Origin: Pseudomonadota bacterium
GTDB lineage: Bacteria; Pseudomonadota; Alphaproteobacteria; Micropepsales; Micropepsaceae
DNA length: 5,417 nucleotides
Direction of reading: 5' to 3'
NCBI GenBank assembly: GCA_023427355.1
Contig: JAEZBK010000301.1
Location: 1-5,417, forward strand
The notes under the pieces were generated by a model. That model saw only the letters and a list, made by a program, of their open reading frames with translations. It ran no database searches and had not been told where the DNA came from. The position numbers and the translations under genes were made by a program. The stretch's first letter is position 1, and each line of letters begins with the position of its first letter. Positions 1 to 4,291 of this stretch are shown here, piece after piece.

Positions 1-2
1 CC

Positions 3-173
3 AAGATCCAGGAACCCGCTAGCGGTCTCTCGCGGAACCAGGATTGCGGCATCCCCGCATGCGCCGGCGCCCTTGCCTTTGCTTCCGCCTTCGGCCTGTC
101 CGCTCCCGAAGGCCGCACGCTTGCCGATGTGAAGGCGGAAATCGCCGCAGACCTGCGCGCGCAGGGCTACTAG
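3..173 (+). CDS. 3' end of an unrecognised protein (partial, runs off the left edge)
   Basis: This frame is open from the window edge to a TAG at 171-173 and gives the last 56 residues of a protein, ending LADVKAEIAADLRAQGY. There is no ATG in the frame, so the start would lie outside the window. The frame has a high share of G or C in third positions, as expected for a coding frame in a GC-rich genome. An alanine-rich hydrophobic stretch (ACAGALAFASAFGLSAP, about residues 20-36) is followed by a charged, probably helical tail. Its stop overlaps the stop of the DUF6456 gene on the other strand by two bases, a tight convergent arrangement. I do not recognise the family. A spurious open frame cannot be excluded in such GC-rich DNA. 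Confidence 0.45.
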   Translation, partial: KIQEPASGLSRNQDCGIPACAGALAFASAFGLSAPEGRTLADVKAEIAADLRAQGY

Positions 174-937
174 CCCGCCTCGTCCAGCGACCAGGCCCGG
201 ATCGGCGCGCGCGCCAGGGTGATGGTCAGGCCGTAATGGGCCGCCAGCCGGTCCAGCGCCAGGCACAACACCACCCGTCCCGACCGCTTCGCCCAGCCGC
301 GCCGCGCTTCGGCCCGTTCCACCGCCACCAGGTCGCAGCACACCTCGAACGCCAGGTCCGACAGGCCGGGCCCCGCCGCCGCCATGGCGCGCGAGAAACG
401 CTGGCGCGCCGCCATCGCGATGTCGCTGATCGTCTCGCCGCCCTGCGCGCCGCCCGACACCACCGGCCGGGTCAGGTCCACGCCCATGCGCGGCGTCAGT
501 TGCGCCAGCGTGAAATCGCGCCGCAGCTTTTCGCCCGCCGCGAACTGCGTCGCGTCCACCAGGTCGCGGGCCTTCAGCCGCGCCAGGGGCGATTCCGCCA
601 TGTTGATCCGCAAGCGCGCGCCGTCCGCCGCCTGCATCTGCATGTCGCGATGCTGTTGCGCGTGTCCGTCCGGTCCGCCCAGGCTGCGCACCAGGAAGGC
701 GCGGCCCGCATCGGCCAGCACGAAGCGGCCCGGCCCATCGGGCCTGATCCAGCCGGCGCGGAAAAATGCGGCGGCAAAGGGCGCCGTCACCACCAGCCGC
801 GATGCGCCTGCCGCCGCGGCGCTGCGCGCCAGGGCGAAATCGCCATCGCGCTGGAACAACACCGCGCGCGGCGAAGCCAGCCGCCGCAAGACCCGCCGCG
901 CCTCGCGCGCGATCTCCGCTTCGCAAGGCATCGTCAT
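170..937 (-). CDS. DUF6456 domain protein with N-terminal winged-helix-like region
   Basis: A 255-residue protein. Residues about 112-240 match the DUF6456 pattern found in alphaproteobacteria: an 'ESPLARL' segment near 115, 'QFAAGEKLRRDF' at 131-142, 'PRMGVDL' near 149, 'AARQRFSRAMAAAGPGL' at 176-192, a Cys pair at 200-201, and 'SGRVVLCLALDRLAAHYGL' at 219-237. Residues about 15-85 look like a winged helix, ending in a wing-like 'GRFVLADAGRAFLVR'. I chose the ATG at 937 rather than the in-frame ATG at 982 because 937 overlaps the stop of the preceding DnaA-like gene as ATGA (934-937), the usual mark of translational coupling. The 982 start would bury 15 residues in that gene. The family name is recognised from sequence pattern; its biochemical role is not established. 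A DNA-binding or regulatory role is inferred from the winged-helix-like part and its DnaA-like partner. Confidence 0.85.
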   Translation of the reverse strand: MTMPCEAEIAREARRVLRRLASPRAVLFQRDGDFALARSAAAAGASRLVVTAPFAAAFFRAGWIRPDGPGRFVLADAGRAFLVRSLGGPDGHAQQHRDMQMQAADGARLRINMAESPLARLKARDLVDATQFAAGEKLRRDFTLAQLTPRMGVDLTRPVVSGGAQGGETISDIAMAARQRFSRAMAAAGPGLSDLAFEVCCDLVAVERAEARRGWAKRSGRVVLCLALDRLAAHYGLTITLARAPIRAWSLDEAG

Positions 938-1275
938 GGCTGGTGCCCCGCGGCATGGCGCAGATGGGATTCCATCCAGCACAGGGTGGAATCGAACTCG
1001 CCATTGTCCGCGCGCTGGTTGCGGATCACCTGGCAGGCATGAATGATGGTGGAACGGTCGCGCCCGAATTCGGCGGCGAGCTGCTTGTAGCTCATCTGGA
1101 ACACGCGCCGCGCCAGGTGGATGGCGATCTGGCGGGCCCGTGCCGCCAGCGGGCGGCCCCTTGTGGGCGCCCGCATCTCGTCCGCCGGAATGGCATAGAC
1201 CTGCATGACGATGAGCTGGGCCAGGCCGGCGCGCTGGGCGGCCAGGAAAATTGCCGGATCGTGGAAAGTCCCCAT
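934..1275 (-). CDS. Stand-alone DnaA domain IV-like helix-turn-helix protein
   Basis: A 113-residue protein whose centre matches the C-terminal DNA-binding domain of the replication initiator DnaA. A basic 'RARQIAIHLARR' helix (about 46-57) is followed by 'SYKQLAAEFGRDRSTIIHACQVI' (62-84), which contains the DnaA signature (GRD-[HR]-[ST]-T-x-x-HA). The AAA+ ATPase part of DnaA is absent, so this is not the initiator but a small protein that could bind DnaA-box-like DNA. A purine-rich AAGGG lies 10 bases before the ATG. The gene overlaps the downstream DUF6456 gene by four bases (ATGA), so the two are probably co-translated. Its upstream region is interrupted 51 bp before the start codon by the IS1595-family element. 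A role in replication control or transcription is inference only. Confidence 0.85.
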   Translation of the reverse strand: MGTFHDPAIFLAAQRAGLAQLIVMQVYAIPADEMRAPTRGRPLAARARQIAIHLARRVFQMSYKQLAAEFGRDRSTIIHACQVIRNQRADNGEFDSTLCWMESHLRHAAGHQP

Positions 1276-1310
1276 GTGCTTATATCCCTTTCTGCGCGAT
1301 GAGTGTCGCG

Positions 1311-1316
1311 ATTATG
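1311..1316 (-). promoter_or_regulatory. Candidate -10 box of the DnaA-like/DUF6456 operon
   Basis: Read on the minus strand this is CATAAT, one mismatch from TATAAT, about 35 bases upstream of the start codon at 1275. The -35 position that would go with it falls beyond the insertion point. It is now supplied by the IS end; before the insertion it would have been near 4091-4097 (TTTGGA or TTGGAG, a weak match). The promoter is therefore tentative, but it is the best AT-rich hexamer in the short leader. Confidence 0.3.
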
Positions 1317-1318
1317 GG

Positions 1319-1326
1319 ACAATTAT
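1319..1326 (+). repeat. Target-site duplication, left copy (8 bp)
   Basis: ACAATTAT lies directly outside the left inverted repeat and is repeated exactly at 4077-4084, directly outside the right one. An 8-bp duplication is the size known for the IS1595 family. Perfect identity suggests a recent, intact insertion. The target core GGACAATTATCC is a near-perfect palindrome. Confidence 0.93.
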
Positions 1327-1350
1327 CCCAATTACGTAGTTGACACCACA
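1327..1350 (+). repeat. Left terminal inverted repeat of the IS1595-family element
   Basis: All 24 bases match the reverse complement of 4053-4076. The repeat contains TTGACA at 1340-1345 pointing into the element, a consensus -35 hexamer. At this end no good -10 follows at 16-18 bp; the nearest is the poor TAGTAA. Confidence 0.95.
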
Positions 1351-1371
1351 GGCACAAGCGCTAGTAAGCCT

Positions 1372-1399
1372 ATGACAGGCCGCCACTTTATGCTATATT
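1372..1399 (+). promoter_or_regulatory. Candidate sigma70-type promoter for the left cargo genes
   Basis: ATGACA (1372-1377) and TATATT (1394-1399) are separated by 16 bp, and TGC precedes the -10, giving an extended -10 form. It points toward the membrane-protein gene at 1509, leaving a leader of roughly 100 bases. Assigned by eye from consensus matches only. Confidence 0.4.
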
Positions 1400-1508
1400 C
1401 TGCCACTCACGCTAGTGAGGATTAAAGTCCTAGACCGATGCCCTACTGGGGCGCAGTGTTCGCAACAACTGTTCGGGCGGTATCCGGCTCTGAACAAGGG
1501 AGGCGGAC

Positions 1509-1721
1509 ATGGACAAGGAAAAGACGATCAACACGGCAGGTGCCTTATGGCTTGCACAGATGGTGCTCCCAATGAGCGACGGGACGCGGATCATTCTAAC
1601 GCTGGCGCTGGCGGCTCTTGTGGGCCGGATGGCTTGGACATGGATGCGGCCCCGGTGGGCGCGATACCCGGCGACGGTAGCGGCGCTAGCGGTCTTAGCC
1701 CTGATCGTTATTCCGCGATGA
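1509..1721 (+). CDS. Small membrane protein with two predicted transmembrane helices (transposon cargo)
   Basis: A 70-residue protein in an inner-membrane-like arrangement. A short N-terminal region is followed by a hydrophobic segment at about 27-39 (IILTLALAALVGR), a basic tryptophan-rich loop at about 40-53 (WTWMRPRWARYP), and a second hydrophobic segment at about 55-68 (TVAALAVLALIVI). A strong ribosome site (AAGGGAGG, 1496-1503) lies five bases before the ATG, the best translation signal in the cargo and the main reason to accept the gene. Its stop overlaps the ATG of the next ORF (ATGA, 1718-1721). I do not recognise a family. The size and two-helix layout resemble phage holins or small toxin-like membrane proteins, but that is only a resemblance. 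Confidence 0.6.
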   Translation: MDKEKTINTAGALWLAQMVLPMSDGTRIILTLALAALVGRMAWTWMRPRWARYPATVAALAVLALIVIPR

Positions 1722-2417
1722 TGGCGGCGGGTCTGAAGGCGTATTCGGACTGGGATTCTCGGGTTGAAGAGCCAGAAGGGCTGCTAGCTGCTGTACTTGC
1801 GGCGTTTCTGGAATGTCTAAGATCAGGGCCCTGTGGTGGTCTATCACCCCAGCCTCGTAAGTGATCAGGTTCAGTGCGTATTGCCAGCTAACATCGATAA
1901 ATAGCTGGCAAGGGCTTTCCTTTGCGCCGCCATAAACGAAATTCGGTGCGCGAGATGGGAGCGTGAACCACTTTACGGCTTGCGCAACCTCGGGCGTCTC
2001 GAACGTGATATCCAGCCTGCTGTGCGCGAACGTGTTTCTGATTGACCTTATCAAAGACAAGTCTGATCTGACTGCTTCGCCATAAAGCCCAAGGGCAAAG
2101 GCCATTCTGATCTTCGCGTCAAAATCTCTCAGTGGGGCTGCATCGTCTGAAAAGAGATAGTTTTCGTTTCCAGGCTTTATGCCCGGCAATTTGGTTAGAA
2201 TTGCACCTTCCAACGCCTGATCGAGAACAGCGCCTACGACTAGCACTATGGATCGATGCTCTTCTTTAGGCCGATGAAGGCTTCCATCGATGAAGCCGCG
2301 CGGCATAACGCCAAAATGGAAAACGTCAAATGCGTTGTCATTTGGCGAGGGGCGGCGAACTGATATAAGGGATTTGAGAGCCTTAATTGCTTGGGAGCGT
2401 GTAAGTGTCTCAGCCAT
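1695..2417 (-). CDS. MltR-like (mannitol repressor fold) helical protein with RNxxxH motif (transposon cargo)
   Basis: A 240-residue protein. Residues about 54-152 follow the pattern of the MltR family: 'RSIVLVVGAVLDQALEGAI' (55-73), a short 'NYLFSDDAAPLRDFDAKIRMAFALGLY' region (86-112), and 'DLSLIRSIRNTFAHS' (119-133), then a helix near 142-152. In enteric bacteria MltR represses mannitol uptake genes; many relatives sit in mobile DNA with unknown function. R127-N128 and H132 form an Rx4H motif like the active site of HEPN ribonucleases, so an RNA-cleaving role is possible but unproven. The tail after about residue 205 is Pro/Ser/Asn-rich and lies opposite the 48-aa ORF, and the N-terminus overlaps the zinc-ribbon gene by 13 bp. 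No clear Shine-Dalgarno precedes the ATG at 2417. GC content is lower than in the flanking host genes. Confidence 0.75.
   Translation of the reverse strand: MAETLTRSQAIKALKSLISVRRPSPNDNAFDVFHFGVMPRGFIDGSLHRPKEEHRSIVLVVGAVLDQALEGAILTKLPGIKPGNENYLFSDDAAPLRDFDAKIRMAFALGLYGEAVRSDLSLIRSIRNTFAHSRLDITFETPEVAQAVKWFTLPSRAPNFVYGGAKESPCQLFIDVSWQYALNLITYEAGVIDHHRALILDIPETPQVQQLAALLALQPENPSPNTPSDPPPSSRNNDQG
1718..1864 (+). CDS. 48-aa ORF coupled to the membrane-protein gene (transposon cargo)
   Basis: The ATG shares the ATGA at 1718-1721 with the stop of the upstream gene, a typical coupled start. The peptide has an acidic amphipathic core, 'KAYSDWDSRVEEPEGLLAAVLAAFLECL' (about residues 7-34), which suggests two short helices, then a Pro/Gly-rich tail. 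The whole ORF lies antisense to the 3' part of the MltR-like gene, so one of the two frames may be only an open shadow here. The same frame is also open upstream (another ATG at 1640 and a GTG at 1415), but that would run inside the membrane-protein gene. No family is recognised. It could be a cytoplasmic partner of the membrane protein, by analogy with coupled small gene pairs. Confidence 0.4.
   Translation: MMAAGLKAYSDWDSRVEEPEGLLAAVLAAFLECLRSGPCGGLSPQPRK
2342..2369 (+). promoter_or_regulatory. Candidate promoter of the zinc-ribbon gene, inside the MltR-like gene
   Basis: TTGGCG (2342-2347) and TATAAG (2364-2369) lie 16 bp apart with TG one base before the -10 box. The -10 is one mismatch from consensus. 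This places the promoter within the first 80 bp of the oppositely oriented MltR-like coding sequence. It is followed by GGGAG (2393-2397), a good ribosome site seven bases before the GTG at 2405. Confidence 0.35.
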
Positions 2418-2644
2418 CTGACAAGCCCGAAAAGATTACGGTCAAGGAAGTTGAAGATCGCCTGAAAGCAACGCTCGCCGGGGCCTTCGCTGGCGCGCCG
2501 ACTCAACTAAAGAGTATCCGAAAGACAAAGCCGAAGATCACAGATCAAAGTGATAGGTGCGTGCATTGTGGCGGCCCGCTGATACCGGGTCAGTACAATG
2601 AGGAAGTGGGCATTTGCTTCACCTGCATAGAGGAACGAGGTTGA
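2405..2644 (+). CDS. Small zinc-ribbon protein (transposon cargo)
   Basis: A 79-residue protein starting at GTG, supported by GGGAG seven bases upstream. Residues 10-30 form a predicted charged helix (ITVKEVEDRLKATLAGAFAG) and a basic linker follows (38-44). The C-terminus carries a four-cysteine zinc ribbon, C52-V-H-C55 and C71-F-T-C74, with a 15-residue spacer. Such small ribbons usually bind nucleic acid or protein partners. The gene starts inside the MltR-like gene on the opposite strand (13-bp overlap of the 5' ends) and ends ahead of a 10-bp hairpin. The exact family is not recognised. It may regulate, or partner with, the divergent MltR-like product, inferred from position only. Confidence 0.65.
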   Translation: MSQPSDKPEKITVKEVEDRLKATLAGAFAGAPTQLKSIRKTKPKITDQSDRCVHCGGPLIPGQYNEEVGICFTCIEERG

Positions 2645-2701
2645 AGGCTGTGGTGCCAGTTGAGTTGACGCTGAGTCGTGGAAATGATTCTGTACGAATC
2701 A

Positions 2702-2738
2702 GAAGCGCCCTCCCACCACCACAGCGAAAGGGCGCTTC
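2702..2738. terminator. Candidate bidirectional hairpin terminator between convergent cargo genes
   Basis: GAAGCGCCCT (2702-2711) and AGGGCGCTTC (2729-2738) are perfect complements around a 17-base loop. The hairpin sits between the 3' ends of the zinc-ribbon gene (+) and the 43-aa gene (-). A smaller hairpin, TGATTC/GAATCA (2685-2690 and 2696-2701), directly adjoins it. Neither strand shows a clear T run after the stem, so it may act as a stabilising or pause structure rather than a classical intrinsic terminator. Confidence 0.45.
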
Positions 2739-2750
2739 CTAGATCAAGTC

Positions 2751-2882
2751 TTACTTAGACTTGCTCGGCACTTTGATCGTTTCGACAACCGTAGTCGCCG
2801 GACGACGGATCGCCTCCTTAACCGGAACGAACTCTCCGGTTTTGGCATCGCGGCCCACTTTGAACGTATGAGACTTCGACAT
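2751..2882 (-). CDS. 43-aa basic protein of the 'GRDAKTG' type (transposon cargo)
   Basis: A short basic protein, MSKSHTFKVGRDAKTG followed by EFVPVKEAIRRPATTVVETIKVPSKSK. The motif 'VGRDAKTGEFVPVKEA.RRPATTVVE' resembles a widespread small protein of unknown function in alphaproteobacteria, recalled from general familiarity and not checked. I chose the ATG at 2882 over the upstream in-frame ATG at 2948 because an AGGAG ribosome site (2891-2895) lies eight bases before it. The residues from the longer start look like translated leader. A small GGGCC/GGCCC hairpin (2899-2914) lies just upstream of the ribosome site and might affect translation. It is co-directional with the transposase and 177 bp downstream of it, so read-through from the transposase promoter could express it. 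Confidence 0.65.
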   Translation of the reverse strand: MSKSHTFKVGRDAKTGEFVPVKEAIRRPATTVVETIKVPSKSK

Positions 2883-3036
2883 TTGATTTACTCCTGTTGG
2901 GCCGGAATTGGCCCTGCCTGTAGCCGTCCGGCCCCAGCGAGTAATCAATGCGAATCGTCATCCGTTCAGGTTGGATTCCACCATGTATGGGTGTGAAATC
3001 AAGCCTGCCGATCCCGCCACCGGCTGAAATGCGCCG

Positions 3037-3056
3037 CCAGAGCCTTGAGGCTCCGG
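3037..3056 (-). other. Hairpin immediately downstream of the transposase stop codon
   Basis: CCAGAGCC (3037-3044) and GGCTCCGG (3049-3056) pair around a TTGA loop; read as minus-strand RNA the one odd pair is a G-U wobble. It begins four bases after the transposase stop. There is no U tract, so it may be a 3' stabiliser or a weak terminator between the transposase and the 43-aa gene. Confidence 0.3.
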
Positions 3057-3059
3057 TCC

Positions 3060-4007
3060 TTAGTTAGCTTGATGGTAGGTGAGACGCTTGCCCTCGCCAG
3101 ACTTAATGGCGGCAATCGTGCGGGTTTCATCATCAAACCCAAGCGCCTCACGATGATTGTAGCGGAAGTCGTATTCCGCCAGATAGCGGTGCAGGTGCTT
3201 TTCCTTGCAGTGCTGGTACACACCGCGCATCCCGCGCTTGAAGATGCTGAAATAGCCTTCCGCTGAATTGGTGGTCACGTCGCCGCGAGCGTATTCCTTG
3301 CGGCTGTGGTTGACCGTTTCGTGGGCCGCAAAGAACTGGTCCGCGCCCGTGTAGAGGCGGCTTTCGTCCGTGTGCAGGCGGCTTTCGTGGTGGATATTGT
3401 CCGTCACGATCTTGGAAACAGTGGCCTTGTCGGCGCGGGGGACGTGGAAGCTGCGGACCTTGCCGCCGCGCTCCACCAGCGTCACCACGGCGCGCTTGCC
3501 GCCGGGGCCGGTCTTGCCGGACTTGGTGTAGGGACGGCCACGGCGGGAGGCGGGCAGTTCGTGGCTCTCGGCGTTGCCAAAGTAGGTTTCGTCCGCTTCC
3601 ACGATCTTGCCATTGCCGCCCATCGGGGGCAGGTCCAAACCGCCCTGGCGCATCGCTTCCATGATCCGGTGGTGCATGAACCAAGCGGTATTGTACTGGC
3701 AGCCCAGCGCCCGGTGGAGCTGGTGGGCGGAGAAACCCTTCTTGGAGGAAGCGGCCAGCCAGAAGGCCATGGCCCACTGGGTCAGCTTGGCGTGGCTGCG
3801 CTCCATCACAGAGCCCGTCATGACCGTGAAGTCGCGGCGGCACTCCTTGGCCTTACAGCGGTACCGGCCAGCCTTCTTGGTCTGGTAGGGCTCCACGGTG
3901 CCGCAGGTCGGGCAATAGGGGCCATTGGGCCAACGGGCCTTCTCAAACCACTGGCGGGCGGCGGCCTCATCGTGGAAGTGCTTGGCGGAGAATATATTCT
4001 TACCCAT
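3060..4007 (-). CDS. IS1595-family transposase (ISXO2-like, DDE type)
   Basis: A 315-residue transposase, a full-length size for the family. An N-terminal zinc ribbon has C32-P-T-C35 and C51...C56. A helical DNA-binding region follows at about 65-118. The catalytic core shows D139 in 'EADETYFG', D214 in 'LHTDESRLY', and E250 with K257 in 'TNSAEGYFSIFKR', consistent with the DDEK arrangement. The 'KHLHRYLAEYDFRYNHRE' block (270-287) is a strong family signature. No frameshift or internal stop is seen. The ATG at 4007 has GAAGG nine bases upstream. A -35 TTGACA inside the right inverted repeat with TGTTAT 17 bp downstream probably drives it. Residues 208-221 contain a near-exact seven-residue tandem repeat around the second catalytic Asp. 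Confidence 0.97.
   Translation of the reverse strand: MGKNIFSAKHFHDEAAARQWFEKARWPNGPYCPTCGTVEPYQTKKAGRYRCKAKECRRDFTVMTGSVMERSHAKLTQWAMAFWLAASSKKGFSAHQLHRALGCQYNTAWFMHHRIMEAMRQGGLDLPPMGGNGKIVEADETYFGNAESHELPASRRGRPYTKSGKTGPGGKRAVVTLVERGGKVRSFHVPRADKATVSKIVTDNIHHESRLHTDESRLYTGADQFFAAHETVNHSRKEYARGDVTTNSAEGYFSIFKRGMRGVYQHCKEKHLHRYLAEYDFRYNHREALGFDDETRTIAAIKSGEGKRLTYHQAN
3348..3389 (-). repeat. 21-bp imperfect tandem repeat in the transposase gene
   Basis: Units 3348-3368 and 3369-3389 differ at three of 21 positions and encode ESRLHTD followed by ESRLYTG (residues 208-221). The second catalytic Asp (D214) is the last residue of the upstream unit. The repeat is in frame, so the protein stays open. 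Confidence 0.8.
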
Positions 4008-4034
4008 CGGGGTCGGCCTTCAAATTACCCCGTA

Positions 4035-4063
4035 ATAACAACATATGGCCCGTGTGGTGTCAA
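4035..4063 (-). promoter_or_regulatory. Candidate transposase promoter, -35 inside the right inverted repeat
   Basis: On the minus strand a perfect TTGACA (4058-4063) lies in the terminal repeat, followed after 17 bp by TGTTAT (4035-4040, four of six consensus bases). The predicted transcript would begin near 4028, leaving about 20 bases of leader with the GAAGG ribosome site. Locating the -35 in the repeat where transposase binds would allow autorepression, a common IS design; this is inference. Confidence 0.5.
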
Positions 4064-4076
4064 CTACGTAATTGGG
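4053..4076 (-). repeat. Right terminal inverted repeat of the IS1595-family element
   Basis: A perfect 24-bp reverse complement of 1327-1350, ending ...GTAATTGGG at the outer edge, with the 8-bp duplication directly outside. Confidence 0.95.
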
Positions 4077-4084
4077 ACAATTAT
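4077..4084 (+). repeat. Target-site duplication, right copy (8 bp)
   Basis: ACAATTAT, identical to 1319-1326, fixes the right border of the element and the original host junction: 1326 joined to 4085 before the insertion. Confidence 0.93.
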
Positions 4085-4113
4085 CCTATACTCCAAACAG
4101 GGGGAGGATAGGA
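4084..4113. promoter_or_regulatory. Inverted repeat in the displaced upstream region of the DnaA-like operon
   Basis: TCCTATACTCC (4084-4094) and GGAGGATAGGA (4103-4113) are complementary with one mismatch in 11, around an eight-base spacer. Before the IS arrived this repeat would have sat roughly 52-80 bp upstream of the DnaA-like start codon, a normal place for an operator, so a regulatory role is plausible. The rest of the host intergenic stretch, to 4291, shows no gene and only a weak GGGGC/GCCCC pairing near 4160-4195. Confidence 0.4.
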
Positions 4114-4291
4114 ATATCCACTCCAGATTGTACTTGGCCGGGAAAATTCTCTGGCGTCAAAGGGGCTTAAGGCCAGCGAATATTTTTCAGGCCCCGTTGG
4201 ATAGGCGATAATTCCCCGGTTTCGGACCGATGTCCCGGCCACGAACGGCATCCAGAGGTTGTGGGAATTTGTTCTCTCTATCCCGGCCGCT

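Larger units (their letters stand above)
1327..4076 (-). mobile_element. Complete IS1595-family transposon with passenger genes (2750 bp)
   Basis: The element is bounded by perfect 24-bp inverted repeats (1327-1350 and 4053-4076), each beginning CCCAATTACG when read inward, and is flanked by an exact 8-bp duplication. The transposase occupies 3060-4007 on the minus strand next to the right end. Between it and the left end lie about 1.6 kb holding five further reading frames: a membrane protein, a coupled 48-aa ORF, an MltR-like protein, a zinc-ribbon protein and a 43-aa basic protein. Simple IS1595-family elements are usually about 1 kb or somewhat longer, so this one is a transposon-like member with cargo, a class known to exist in the family. 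Transposase, ends and duplications all look intact, so it may still be active. The cargo is less GC-rich than the flanking host genes. Confidence 0.95.

Noticed and set aside
44..1042. Long + strand open frame (332 codons) over the first kilobase
   Set aside because: It is antisense to the DUF6456 and DnaA-like genes, Arg/His/Pro-rich with no recognisable domain.
1359..1419. CGCTAGTRAG direct repeat (1359-1368 and 1410-1419) inside the left end
   Set aside because: Two 10-bp copies with one difference are not enough to claim an iteron or binding-site array.
1415..1717. Upstream extension of the 48-aa ORF from GTG 1415 or ATG 1640
   Set aside because: It would overlap the membrane-protein gene in another frame; the composition is Gly/Asp/Cys-rich and no ribosome site was noted, while the ATGA start at 1718 is well placed.
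3306..4211. Long + strand open frame (301 codons) opposite the transposase
   Set aside because: It is antisense to a clearly recognised transposase, has Ala/Gly/Val-rich composition typical of shadows in GC-rich DNA, and crosses the IS border.
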